Shown: positions 1 to 5,310 of the stretch, in pieces | Position numbering within the stretch: position 1 is the stretch's first letter | How the letters are laid out: every line of letters begins with the position of its first letter | Notes under the pieces: generated by a model | The model's input: only the letters and a program-made list of their open reading frames with translations | What the model was told of the DNA's origin: nothing | Database searches by the model: none | Virus record (IMG/VR): IMGVR_UViG_3300042991_000129 | Location: 1-20,561 of that record | Direction: 5' to 3' (one strand) | Source of the DNA: a virus | DNA length: 20,561 nt | Translations under genes and position numbers: made by a program

Positions 1-639
1 ATCACGCTTCGGACTAAACGCCTTCGGCTCCTTTCTGGCCCAGTTAAGGATGGTTGCATAATGAGATTTATACTTATCCCCTTTAGAAGCAATATATAAA
101 CTTAAATTATCTACCACTTTATCTATAATATGTTTTTTATATTTGTCAATTAAGCTATTATATTCTTCTTCTGTTAGTTTAACATTTTTCAATTCGCCAT
201 ATATGTTCTTCTTAACATTCTTAACATTCTTATCATTCTTTACATTATTGTTTGTGTTCACTAGTTGTTCATTAGTTGTTCGGTAGTTGTTCACTAGTTG
301 TTCATTTGGTTGTTCATTTTGCTGATACTGATTCCAGTTTTTGATTGTTATAAGCCGTTGATGACGCTTAGTTAGTTGTTCAATTTGTTGTCCACTTTCT
401 AGTGTTTTTAGTAAACGTTGCACTTTGCTTTCGTGAACTCCTGTAGTATAAGCCAAAATTTTACGGCCTGTTATGAATTGTCCGCTTGCTAATGTCATTC
501 TTTGGCCATTGAAAAGTACATCCTGCTTGTCATGGGTTGCCAATGTTAAAAGTAATACCCATAGTGAAATCCAGTCAGGGTCTTTTGAGTATGGATTACT
601 CCAAATCTTTCTATGTAACTTTATCCAACCATTATCCAT
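1..639 (-). CDS. Phage replication initiator / replisome organizer, 3' truncated by window edge
   Basis: The frame opens at ATG 637-639 and runs without a stop to base 1, giving 213 codons; the C-terminus lies outside the window. The N-terminus (MDNGWIKLHRKIW, then about 60 residues) resembles the winged-helix region of DnaD-like or lambda O-like phage replication proteins. A low-complexity N/E/Q-rich linker (about residues 105-145) follows. A C-terminal part containing SHYATILNWARK is typical of phage replisome-organizer proteins that load host helicase. The linker DNA carries 11-bp iterons and AT-rich 9-mers (separate entries), as in lambdoid phages where the origin lies inside the initiator gene. 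The gene is last in the leftward series and has its own promoter (645-673), whose -10 box ends only 5 bp before ATG. Family assignment is by motif resemblance; the DnaD versus O-like distinction is uncertain. Confidence 0.75.
   Translation of the reverse strand, partial: MDNGWIKLHRKIWSNPYSKDPDWISLWVLLLTLATHDKQDVLFNGQRMTLASGQFITGRKILAYTTGVHESKVQRLLKTLESGQQIEQLTKRHQRLITIKNWNQYQQNEQPNEQLVNNYRTTNEQLVNTNNNVKNDKNVKNVKKNIYGELKNVKLTEEEYNSLIDKYKKHIIDKVVDNLSLYIASKGDKYKSHYATILNWARKEPKAFSPKRD
211..246. repeat. Four AT-rich 9-bp repeats, candidate DNA unwinding element
   Basis: Four contiguous 9-mers lie at 211-219, 220-228, 229-237 and 238-246: CTTAACATT twice, CTTATCATT and CTTTACATT. They encode a KNV/KND repeat on the minus strand, so here protein repetition could also explain the pattern. 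They sit 8 bp from the 11-bp iterons and are about 78% A+T. That is the arrangement of initiator iterons plus AT-rich melting region seen in many origins. The melting role is inferred. Confidence 0.5.
255..321. repeat. 11-bp tandem iterons, candidate replication origin
   Basis: Five contiguous 11-bp units start at 255, 266, 277, 288 and 299 with consensus TGTTCANTAGT. Units 1 and 4 are identical; unit 3 has GG and unit 5 ends TTTGG. A sixth degenerate unit starts at 311 after one extra base, and a related TAGTTGTTCA lies at 373-382. The period is not divisible by three, so the repeat passes through all codon phases and is conserved as DNA rather than as protein. An 11-bp period places each unit on nearly the same helical face. 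The setting inside the initiator gene, beside an AT-rich block, is that of a lambda-type origin. Confidence 0.7.
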
Positions 640-644
640 AGTAT

Positions 645-673
645 ATTATAACATATTTTACTTAAGACTGCAA
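645..673 (-). promoter_or_regulatory. Sigma70-type promoter of the replication gene
   Basis: On the minus strand TTGCAG (668-673), a 17-bp spacer and TATAAT (645-650). The -35 box lies inside the last codons of the upstream gene (662-1012). Only ATACT separates the -10 box from the ATG at 639, so the predicted start falls on or next to the A of ATG and the mRNA would be leaderless or nearly so. Confidence 0.65.
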
Positions 674-1012
674 TAGCCTAACTATTTCTTTTTTAACTTC
701 TTCCATGAATCTATAGGCGGAAGGCTCACCTAGTTCTCCATAAAAAACATAATTTCCGTTTATTATATCACCGAGAATTGTCATGTCATTCACTTTATAA
801 TTCTCGTCTACTACAGGAGGTGTCATTCTAAAACCTGCTTTTATAAAATCATCTGCACGCAATGAGACCATAATATCAGTCAGTTTAGTGTGTATACCGC
901 CTTGAGTAGTGTCTAGTACGTGCTCTACTTCGTTATAGCGTGTAACTAGCTTTAAAGCGAGTTCCTTTGCATGGTCTATATTTGGCTCTCTATCTTCTCT
1001 TTTATTATCCAT
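662..1012 (-). CDS. Uncharacterised early phage protein, 116 aa
   Basis: A complete frame from ATG at 1012, preceded by an A/T-rich leader (ATTAAAATAATTTAAT) without Shine-Dalgarno, as for its neighbours. The product is mixed alpha/beta, charged at the N-terminus (MDNKREDREPNIDHAKELAL), with no membrane segment or metal motif. A VKKEIVRLL helix ends the protein. I do not recognise a family. It lies immediately upstream of the replication gene, whose promoter overlaps its 3' end, so a replication-associated role is possible by position only. Coding is supported by length, strand and tight packing. Confidence 0.7.
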   Translation of the reverse strand: MDNKREDREPNIDHAKELALKLVTRYNEVEHVLDTTQGGIHTKLTDIMVSLRADDFIKAGFRMTPPVVDENYKVNDMTILGDIINGNYVFYGELGEPSAYRFMEEVKKEIVRLLQS

Positions 1013-1020
1013 ATTAAATT

Positions 1021-1188
1021 ATTTTAATTAGACTCCTCGGAAATGTACATTTACTTTCGCCATGATTATTTTGTTAATGATTTGTGCCAGCTTTTGTCAG
1101 GTCAAACGCTGTTTTGTTACTGGCGAGCCGCCTTGTTTATGTTGCCATAAATTTCTGCGACTTTTAGATTTTAATTAGACACCTCGGA
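1021..1188. repeat. 21-bp direct repeat pair (20/21 identical) flanking a decayed-looking spacer
   Basis: Copies at 1021-1041 and 1168-1188 differ only at position 14 (T versus A). Copy 2 is the 3' end and stop codon of the 111-aa gene (residues RGV, stop). Copy 1 is the end of an 11-codon reading frame on the minus strand (1028-1063, ATG to TAA), also ending RGV. Between them, 1042-1167 holds no complete gene. One minus-strand frame reads EIYGNINKAARQ before a stop, resembling a helix-turn-helix fragment, which suggests gene loss or recombination between the copies. Confidence 0.55.
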
Positions 1189-1510
1189 CAGAACTTGAAT
1201 AGCTCTCCGTTTTCTTATAATATTTTTTAATTTTTCTTGCCAAATTACATATTGCTTCTTCAAAAGAATCTCCTCCGCAATCAAGCCTTGGGTCATGTGT
1301 TGCTATAAATCTATGTTCGTGTTCTTCTGGTTCGCCAGTTTCTAGCCAATAATTGAGGAGAGTATTTCTAGATTCGTCTTTCATTATTCTTTTAGTTTTA
1401 GGACAAACTTTCACAACTTCTATATCCATGTATAGCAAAGCCCAATCATAATTATCCGCCAACCAACACCAATCTTCGTAAAATTTACTTTTTTGTGGGA
1501 ACATTGACAT
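1175..1510 (-). CDS. Uncharacterised early phage protein, 111 aa
   Basis: A complete minus-strand frame from ATG at 1510 (MSMFPQKSKFYEDWCWLA); a second ATG two codons in could also be used. The leader AAATAATAAACT lacks a Shine-Dalgarno. The product is rich in aromatic residues in its first half (WCW, YDW) and ends in a basic segment, ARKIKKYYKKTE. A central HEHRFIATHDP is noticeable, but no known metal motif is complete. I do not recognise the family. Its 3' end is duplicated at 1021-1041. It belongs to the leftward run of small genes. Confidence 0.68.
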   Translation of the reverse strand: MSMFPQKSKFYEDWCWLADNYDWALLYMDIEVVKVCPKTKRIMKDESRNTLLNYWLETGEPEEHEHRFIATHDPRLDCGGDSFEEAICNLARKIKKYYKKTESYSSSVRGV

Positions 1511-1547
1511 AGTTTATTATTTAAATGATATAGTACAAGGAACGACT

Positions 1548-1724
1548 TTAAGAGATAAGCCTTACTTTTCCGCATTTTCTACACTCTCTTATAAGTCCTA
1601 CTGGGGCTGTAAATTTTTCTACGATTAATTTTCCAGTAGTTTTGTATTCATGCTTGCATAACGCTTGTTTCCAAGCTAATTTAATTATTTTCCAAATTTT
1701 ACCTTCTTCGGTTTTATCCTTCAT
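1548..1724 (-). CDS. Small zinc-ribbon-like protein, 58 aa
   Basis: ATG at 1724 to TAA at 1548-1550, beginning MKDKTEEGKIWKI. The product is basic with a C23-x-H25 pair and a C48-x2-C51-G knuckle near the C-terminus (ECRKCGKVR). This Cys/His pattern is common in small phage zinc-binding proteins. The start overlaps the last 11 bp of the upstream 96-aa gene, pointing to translational coupling. The leader AACACCAAGAAAA has no Shine-Dalgarno. Function is unknown; nucleic-acid binding is plausible from the charge and zinc motif. Confidence 0.65.
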   Translation of the reverse strand: MKDKTEEGKIWKIIKLAWKQALCKHEYKTTGKLIVEKFTAPVGLIRECRKCGKVRLIS

Positions 1725-2004
1725 TTTTCTTGGTGTTATTTTTTTTAGAGTTAATGAGCTTTAAGAATTCTTCTCGGCATTCGTTATATCCAAATGTGTG
1801 TCCACATATCGCACAGTAGGGGACGGCTTCTCTATGTATTGAGCAAATAGATATTTCCTGTTTTGGCATTCCTTCCAGCTCGGTAAGGAGGGCTTGGCGA
1901 CCAGCCTTATAGGCTTTATCTATCCAGCAATTAGTTTCCTGTAGAGTAACAAATCCTTTTGGAAATTCTCTATTAAATTTCTTTTTTAATTCTTCTAGTG
2001 TCAT
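1714..2004 (-). CDS. Small protein with Cys/His metal-binding cluster, 96 aa
   Basis: ATG at 2004, leader AACTTAAAATAAATT. The first half is helical and charged (MTLEELKKKFNREFPKGF). The second half has C54, H57, C64, C67, H69 and C76 (CSIHREAVPYCAICGH), enough to bind a zinc ion. A lysine/asparagine-rich tail ends the protein and overlaps the start of the 58-aa zinc protein by 11 bp. Two adjacent coupled zinc proteins suggest related function, but none can be named. The family is not recognised. Confidence 0.68.
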   Translation of the reverse strand: MTLEELKKKFNREFPKGFVTLQETNCWIDKAYKAGRQALLTELEGMPKQEISICSIHREAVPYCAICGHTFGYNECREEFLKLINSKKNNTKKNEG

Positions 2005-2017
2005 AATTTATTTTAAG

Positions 2018-2089
2018 TTATGATTCGTGAATTAATGGTACAAGTAAATCCCAATCAGACGGGTCAAGTTTATGGTCATCATCTGACAT
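2018..2089 (-). CDS. Possible acidic microprotein, 23 aa
   Basis: ATG at 2089 (MSDDDHKLDPSDWDLL) to TAA at 2018-2020, preceded by ACAAAATCAAATA, the A-rich leader type used by the neighbours. It is acidic and fills the space before the 96-aa gene, ending 13 bp upstream of that ATG. Support is limited to spacing, leader and reasonable composition; a chance frame of this size cannot be excluded. Confidence 0.38.
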   Translation of the reverse strand: MSDDDHKLDPSDWDLLVPLIHES

Positions 2090-2132
2090 TATTTGATTTT
2101 GTTATTAAACAACTAAAAGCTTTACACATAAT

Positions 2133-2225
2133 TTAATTTGTTAATGAGAATAATACACTAGCATACAACCAAAGTAAGCTTATAACTCCTGCTGCTATGA
2201 TAATTGTTTTGTATTCCTTGAACAT
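2133..2225 (-). CDS. Single-pass membrane microprotein, 30 aa
   Basis: ATG at 2225 to TAA at 2133-2135. A short basic start (MFKEYK) is followed by one hydrophobic segment (about residues 7-27: TIIIAAGVISLLWLYASVLF) and a short polar tail. It lies 8 bp downstream of the 57-aa gene's stop with the leader CAAATAAT, so it is probably co-translated. Microproteins of this form in phages include small holin-like, lysis-regulatory and superinfection-exclusion peptides; the sequence does not allow a choice. Confidence 0.6.
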   Translation of the reverse strand: MFKEYKTIIIAAGVISLLWLYASVLFSLTN

Positions 2226-2233
2226 ATTATTTG

Positions 2234-2407
2234 TTATATTATTTGTTCACCTGCTATCCAAACACTTTCTCTATACTGTAGTTTCTTATAATCACCTACT
2301 ATATACGCATCTTCTGCCACCATTTCCGCTTCGGCTCTGCTCTCTGCCTCAGTTATTGCAATAAAGAATCGTTTAACCTTTTTTACTGGAATCAAAAATC
2401 TCTTCAT
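2234..2407 (-). CDS. Small uncharacterised phage protein, 57 aa
   Basis: ATG at 2407 to TAA at 2234-2236. It begins MKRFLIPVKKVKRFFIAITE, followed by an alanine/glutamate-rich helix (AESRAEAEMVAEDA) and a YKKLQYRES strand. The beta-alpha-beta rhythm with 'AITEAESRAEAEMVAE' resembles small phage proteins that mimic sensory or surface-detection folds, but I cannot name a family. Only one base separates the upstream gene's TAA from this ATG, indicating coupling with the secreted 130-aa protein. Confidence 0.65.
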   Translation of the reverse strand: MKRFLIPVKKVKRFFIAITEAESRAEAEMVAEDAYIVGDYKKLQYRESVWIAGEQII

Positions 2408-2408
2408 G

Positions 2409-2801
2409 TTATTTAATTAAATAATATTCTGTGTGTTCTTTCGTAACTTTACTCTTCAAATATAAACATTGCGCAGTCCGGCATAAATTATCCTCAACAA
2501 TCCAATACTTTCCACTTTCTTCTACTACTACATACGCATGGTCATTAGTACCAACAATAACAGGAAATTTCTTGATTTTCTTAACCTTGTTATACTCAAT
2601 ATCCAAATAGTTTAATGACTTCTGTATAAAGAATCCATGTCCATATCCATATCTTTCCCCAAGCTTAATCCCAATTTCTGCATAACTTGTAATATGTCCC
2701 AAAAAGAACTCTGCTCTACTTATTGCATAAGGTAGACAATAATAAGCACTAACCTGTAAACTCAAAACAAAAAATAAAACTATTGCGATTAACTTTTTCA
2801 T
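2409..2801 (-). CDS. Secreted papain-like cysteine peptidase or amidase candidate, 130 aa
   Basis: ATG at 2801, leader ATTATAAACATT. Residues 1-19 form a clear signal peptide (KK, then IAIVLFFVLSLQ, then VSA as the likely cleavage site). The mature protein starts YYCLPYAIS. C22, H88 (in NDHAYVVV) and D104/N105 (in YWIVEDN) fall in the order and context of a papain-fold Cys-His-Asp/Asn site as in NlpC/P60, CHAP or transglutaminase-like enzymes. The length (about 111 mature residues) fits a single small catalytic domain. C107 and C112 could form a disulphide outside the cytoplasm. Possible roles are wall cleavage or action on a periplasmic or surface target. The catalytic assignment is inferred from motif order alone. 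Confidence 0.62.
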   Translation of the reverse strand: MKKLIAIVLFFVLSLQVSAYYCLPYAISRAEFFLGHITSYAEIGIKLGERYGYGHGFFIQKSLNYLDIEYNKVKKIKKFPVIVGTNDHAYVVVEESGKYWIVEDNLCRTAQCLYLKSKVTKEHTEYYLIK

Positions 2802-2923
2802 AATGTTTATAATTAGATAATACAGATAACGTTTTGTTGCCTAACACAGCATTTTGTCGTCATTTCAAGCGTCTGAGGATATACACCAAGTAAACCTTTC
2901 AACGCATCTTTTTATATATATCT
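2802..2923. other. Non-coding gap between two leftward genes
   Basis: 122 bp without a convincing gene. On the minus strand a 16-codon frame (MTTKCCVRQQNVICII) ends just before the secreted protein's ATG; it is Cys-rich and too short to support. GCGTTGAAAGG and ACGCTTGAAATG are imperfectly related. I found no -35/-10 pair with 16-18 bp spacing. Confidence 0.3.
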
Positions 2924-3070
2924 TTAACCTAACATTAGATATACAATAATAAATACTATCATAACACACCAGAACGCAATCGCACTTTCTATATCATATT
3001 CATTTTTATCATAGTGCCATTGGTATATATCTTTACATCCTATATGTTTTTCCTTCCCCCTATAAGGCAT
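2924..3070 (-). CDS. Small C-terminal-anchored membrane protein, 48 aa
   Basis: ATG at 3070 to TAA at 2924-2926. A polar N-terminal half (MPYRGKEKHIGCKDIYQW) is followed by a hydrophobic C-terminal half (about residues 29-47: IAFWCVMIVFIIVYLML), giving a one-pass tail-anchored layout. The ATG lies 1 bp after the stop of the 53-aa gene, implying coupling. One of four predicted membrane microproteins in the leftward run. No family recognised. Confidence 0.62.
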   Translation of the reverse strand: MPYRGKEKHIGCKDIYQWHYDKNEYDIESAIAFWCVMIVFIIVYLMLG

Positions 3071-3071
3071 A

Positions 3072-3233
3072 TCAGTTATGTAAGTATTTATTAACACTCT
3101 CAAATTCTATCGGCCTTCTAGCTATTCTATCGTAGTCCTTAATCAATTGTGCCAACAGTACATCTACTTCTTCTTTAAATTGCTTCAATGACTTTTCGTC
3201 TTTAGGTATTTTTATTTCTTTTAGTTTAGTCAT
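3072..3233 (-). CDS. Small charged helical protein, 53 aa
   Basis: ATG at 3233 to TGA at 3072-3074, starting MTKLKEIKIPKDEKSLKQF. It is amphipathic, Lys/Glu-rich and probably helical (FKEEVDVLLAQLIKDYDRIA). Its start overlaps the stop of the 69-aa zinc ribbon gene by 8 bp (ATGACTAA) and is preceded by AACACC, the same hexamer as at three other starts in this arm. Family unknown; coding is well supported by the overlap and leader. Confidence 0.68.
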   Translation of the reverse strand: MTKLKEIKIPKDEKSLKQFKEEVDVLLAQLIKDYDRIARRPIEFESVNKYLHN

Positions 3234-3435
3234 GGTGTTCTTTTGTTATATTATAATTCTCATCAATGTCATAAGAGTAGTAATCATCACAATCATAAAC
3301 TGCATTACAATGCTCGCACCAAAGTATTGCTTTCTCAATATCATACTCGTATGTTACTGACTCCTGTAATGGATGACTACAATGCGGACACGGATATTTC
3401 GTCTCCCTGTAATGTGAAATGTAAGATGGTTGCAT
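3226..3435 (-). CDS. Zinc ribbon protein, 69 aa
   Basis: ATG at 3435, preceded by AACTAAAAAACACC. Two CxxC knuckles, C16-C19 (CPHCSHPLQES) and C40-C43 (LWCEHC), separated by 20 residues, make a classic zinc ribbon. The C-terminal third is acidic and tyrosine-rich (YDCDDYYSYDIDEN). It has its own sigma70-type promoter 33 bp upstream. It overlaps the 53-aa gene by 8 bp. Nucleic-acid or protein binding is typical of such small phage ribbons; the specific role is unknown. Confidence 0.78.
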   Translation of the reverse strand: MQPSYISHYRETKYPCPHCSHPLQESVTYEYDIEKAILWCEHCNAVYDCDDYYSYDIDENYNITKEHHD

Positions 3436-3467
3436 GGTGTTTTTTAGTTAAATTATTTTCTGTGCGT

Positions 3468-3496
3468 ATTATATATCAAAGTCATTTTCATTGCAA
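3468..3496 (-). promoter_or_regulatory. Sigma70-type promoter ahead of the zinc-ribbon gene
   Basis: Minus strand: TTGCAA (3491-3496), 17-bp spacer, TATAAT (3468-3473). The predicted start near 3461 leaves a leader of about 25 nt to the ATG at 3435. The -35 box abuts the stop of the transglycosylase-like gene. It would start an internal transcript inside the leftward run. Confidence 0.65.
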
Positions 3497-3497
3497 G

Positions 3498-3761
3498 CTA
3501 TTCCTCTTGACAAACAAAGTTATTGATTGTCCTACGCCAGTTGCCATAGAATTTTGTGCCTTGCGTCCATAGTTTATAGCATTGTTCTATTTGCCATCTA
3601 GCGTCAGTAAAGAATCGTTCATCTTCTATTATATCTTTATGCCACGGATATGAGATACCGCAGAAACCGTAGCCAATTTGGTCATTATGCTTTCTGTTAA
3701 TAGACCATAAAGAGTTCTCACTGTCAAGTAGTGCAAGGAACTTAATATTATGATTTGACAC
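3498..3761 (-). CDS. Lytic transglycosylase / lysozyme-like domain, 5' end not canonical
   Basis: Written here from GTG 3759-3761 (87 aa), but the same frame is open back to 3866 without an ATG. The product reads FLALLDSENSLWS, GYGFCGIS, then RFFTDARWQIEQCYKLW and GTKFYGNW. This order (Glu-containing ENxLW, a G-x-C-x-I loop, a W-x-Q-x-x-x-C helix, T-x-FYG) resembles phage SLT-type lytic transglycosylases; E in SEN would be catalytic. Upstream residues VHIADEVSNHNIKF fit the first helix of the fold, so translation probably begins before the GTG. The upstream gene (3836-4198), which supplies a signal peptide, lies one base out of frame and overlaps this open frame at 3836-3866. A -1 shift would give one 233-aa secreted enzyme. 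The alternatives are a rare start codon or an assembly error. Confidence 0.6.
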   Translation of the reverse strand: MSNHNIKFLALLDSENSLWSINRKHNDQIGYGFCGISYPWHKDIIEDERFFTDARWQIEQCYKLWTQGTKFYGNWRRTINNFVCQEE

Positions 3762-3835
3762 TTCGTCTGCTATATGAACATACTGTTGCTGGTCTTCGTC
3801 TACATTTAATTTTTTACAAACAGTTTTAGAACTTG

Positions 3836-4198
3836 TTATAGGTTCGGTTGAAAAACACTGCTGTAATTAATTACAACAGAGTCGCAGTTGCGAGCGGCTT
3901 TAATTCTCCAAGTTGTGAATTGTTTAGTTGATGGTATTTCTTCCATCTTGTATGTCTTGTCCATCTTTAGTTGTGCTAGTGCTTTTTCAGTTTTACATTT
4001 TGCTACTACTGCTTCTCTTACCATTGTTTTAGAGTTGTCTACTCTTAATGAATCAGTTTCATATACAAGCTCATAGTCTGAAATGCTAGAAGCGGCCCAA
4101 GCTTGCGGAAACATCTGTCTGCTAAAGAACATCACTAGCGCAAACGCACTGACAATTAGAACGAATGTGAACATTGCATTTGTAATTTTGTTTAACAT
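3836..4198 (-). CDS. Signal-anchor protein upstream of the transglycosylase-like frame, 120 aa
   Basis: ATG at 4198, preceded by CCCAAAACACC. The N-terminus has a hydrophobic segment (about residues 9-26) followed by QAWAAS, a plausible signal peptidase site near residue 35; it could also act as a signal anchor. The rest is a small domain with two cysteines (AKCKTEK and ARNCDS) and a beta-rich end, VVINYSSVF. It ends at TAA 3836-3838, inside the open frame of the transglycosylase-like gene, -1 relative to it. The frames overlap at 3836-3866, which contains a T5 run on the minus strand (GTTTTTC) where Phe-tRNA could slip. Alone it is an exported protein of unknown role; joined, it would be the export module of a lysis enzyme. 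Confidence 0.65.
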   Translation of the reverse strand: MLNKITNAMFTFVLIVSAFALVMFFSRQMFPQAWAASSISDYELVYETDSLRVDNSKTMVREAVVAKCKTEKALAQLKMDKTYKMEEIPSTKQFTTWRIKAARNCDSVVINYSSVFQPNL

Positions 4199-4257
4199 GG
4201 TGTTTTGGGTTATTTATTTTTATATATTTGAAACTCCTTGTCTGATTGACAAAAGAG

Positions 4258-4512
4258 CTATTTTATTGGATTGTATATATTCCATGATTTCTTTACACCA
4301 TTTCTTGCTTGTCTGATTTCTTTAATATCCATTACGAATTGCGGGTAAATTCTATTCTTAGAATATATATAAGTAGCCTTTGTATATTTATCTAGTGTTT
4401 CCTTGTTTATTTGTTTTTTCTTATAGGCTTCCCGTAAGTAGTCATCATATACAAAGCCTGTAGTAGGTGAATAGCGAACTGGCTTAGCTAAATAGGCTTC
4501 TGAGTTTCCCAT
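4258..4512 (-). CDS. Uncharacterised small basic protein, 84 aa
   Basis: ATG at 4512 with leader TTTTTTAAACCTCATTCAAT. It starts MGNSEAYLAKPVRYSPTTGF, is rich in Lys and Tyr (YKKKQINKETLDKYTKATY), and has no cysteine or membrane segment. I do not recognise a family. Just after its stop, minus-strand TTGTC-AATCA-GACAA (4238-4252) can form a small intercistronic hairpin. Strand, spacing and length support coding. Confidence 0.65.
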   Translation of the reverse strand: MGNSEAYLAKPVRYSPTTGFVYDDYLREAYKKKQINKETLDKYTKATYIYSKNRIYPQFVMDIKEIRQARNGVKKSWNIYNPIK

Positions 4513-4545
4513 ATTGAATGAGGTTTAAAAAATAGGAATGATTTA

Positions 4546-4564
4546 TAGACGCGAGGGACGTCTA
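4546..4564. repeat. 6-bp inverted repeat at a gene end
   Basis: TAGACG (4546-4551), a 7-base loop and CGTCTA (4559-4564). It overlaps the stop codon of the 41-aa gene and lies before the 84-aa gene. It is GC-richer than its surroundings and may be an RNA processing or attenuation hairpin. No T-run follows on the transcribed strand, so it is not a standard terminator. Confidence 0.4.
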
Positions 4565-4687
4565 ACGTATTACGCAATAACTTTCACTTGTTGTCAATAA
4601 GTAGATTAGATTAAAGAATAATAGTGCAGTTGTCACTCCGAACAGAGCATATACTATCACGTCTAGGTCTTCTAAAGTAGCTTTCAT
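4562..4687 (-). CDS. Single-pass membrane microprotein, 41 aa
   Basis: ATG at 4687 to TAG at 4562-4564, leader ACACAAATAAAT. A short acidic start (MKATLEDLDV) precedes one membrane span (about residues 11-31: IVYALFGVTTALLFFNLIYL) and a polar tail with one Cys. One of the predicted membrane microproteins in this arm. It uses TAG where most neighbours use TAA. Family unknown. Confidence 0.6.
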   Translation of the reverse strand: MKATLEDLDVIVYALFGVTTALLFFNLIYLLTTSESYCVIR

Positions 4688-4705
4688 ATTTATTTGTGTT
4701 AAATG

Positions 4706-4861
4706 TTAATCTTTTATTCTAATATATTCATTGCGTTTTGTCAATGGTATATCGTCTTCGTCACGCATTGAGTCTACATAATATGTTCCGTCAATGCCTT
4801 CTATCCAAACGTCTACAATTTCACCCGTTCTTTTATGTTTAACTTTGAAAGATGTAGTCAT
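4706..4861 (-). CDS. Small beta-rich protein, 51 aa
   Basis: ATG at 4861 to TAA at 4706-4708. MTTSFKVKHKRTGEIVDVW is followed by IEGIDGTYYVDS and an acidic DEDDIPL. The pattern resembles small phage proteins with an SH3-like barrel, in which a 'tGei..V' strand pair is common, but this is only a visual likeness. It begins 7 bp after the stop of the 27-aa membrane peptide. It is soluble, with no Cys. Family not established. Confidence 0.65.
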   Translation of the reverse strand: MTTSFKVKHKRTGEIVDVWIEGIDGTYYVDSMRDEDDIPLTKRNEYIRIKD

Positions 4862-4868
4862 ATTGTTT

Positions 4869-4952
4869 TTAATTAGTTAATAGATTAGAACATATCCCTG
4901 CTAATATGTCAATAAGGAACAGTAACAGTATAAAATAGATTATAGTTTTCAT
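4869..4952 (-). CDS. Membrane microprotein, 27 aa
   Basis: ATG at 4952 to TAA at 4869-4871. MKTIIYFILLLFLIDILAG is almost entirely one hydrophobic segment, then a Cys and a short polar tail. The G-I-C context could be a signal peptide with a lipobox-like LAGIC, so a very short lipopeptide is also possible. The ATG lies 4 bp after the stop of the 117-aa gene and 7 bp separate it from the next gene, giving a coupled trio. Confidence 0.55.
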   Translation of the reverse strand: MKTIIYFILLLFLIDILAGICSNLLTN

Positions 4953-4956
4953 TTTA

Positions 4957-5310
4957 TTAAAGTATTATAAAATATTCCTCAGGATTATGCCCCGCTTTTT
5001 CGCATTTATAACAAGATAAATAATGAACATCATTTATAACTCTTTCGCTCCAATCAGCGTCAGATTTAAACCCTTCATTACCACAATTCGGACATTTGTA
5101 AAACTTCTCTAATTCTCCATTCTCAGGATTTATCATTGCAACATTACAATCCTCATCTGTCAAAAATATACAATCAGAGTGAGGATTATATTCCCATTTT
5201 ACGCCATCATTTAATCCGCAATCGTTAGGATTGTTTGCGTAGGCTTTTAACAGGTCTGCAAGCTGGTCTATTTCACGATAGCCAAGCTTTGACAAGTCTT
5301 GTGTGTTCAT
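4957..5310 (-). CDS. Phage protein with zinc ribbon, first gene of the leftward transcript, 117 aa
   Basis: ATG at 5310, preceded by ATCAAAAACACC. The N-terminal half (GYREIDQLADLLKAY, then a VFLTDED-like IFLTDEDCNVAMIN) resembles a widespread unnamed family of small phage proteins. The C-terminal half carries a zinc ribbon with C73-C76 (CPNCGNEGF) and C100-C103 (CYKC). It is the promoter-proximal gene of the leftward arm, behind the promoter at 5376-5404, so it should be expressed early. Its function is not known. An inverted repeat (5341-5363) lies in its leader. Confidence 0.78.
   Translation of the reverse strand: MNTQDLSKLGYREIDQLADLLKAYANNPNDCGLNDGVKWEYNPHSDCIFLTDEDCNVAMINPENGELEKFYKCPNCGNEGFKSDADWSERVINDVHYLSCYKCEKAGHNPEEYFIIL

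Noticed and set aside
473-676. Plus-strand 67-codon frame
   Set aside because: Antisense to the replication gene and its promoter; composition is not protein-like.
1040-1110. Minus-strand TTGACC with AATCAT 17 bp later
   Set aside because: The -10 box matches consensus at only three of six positions.
3243-3572. Plus-strand 109-codon frame
   Set aside because: Opposite the well-supported zinc ribbon gene and part of the transglycosylase-like gene.
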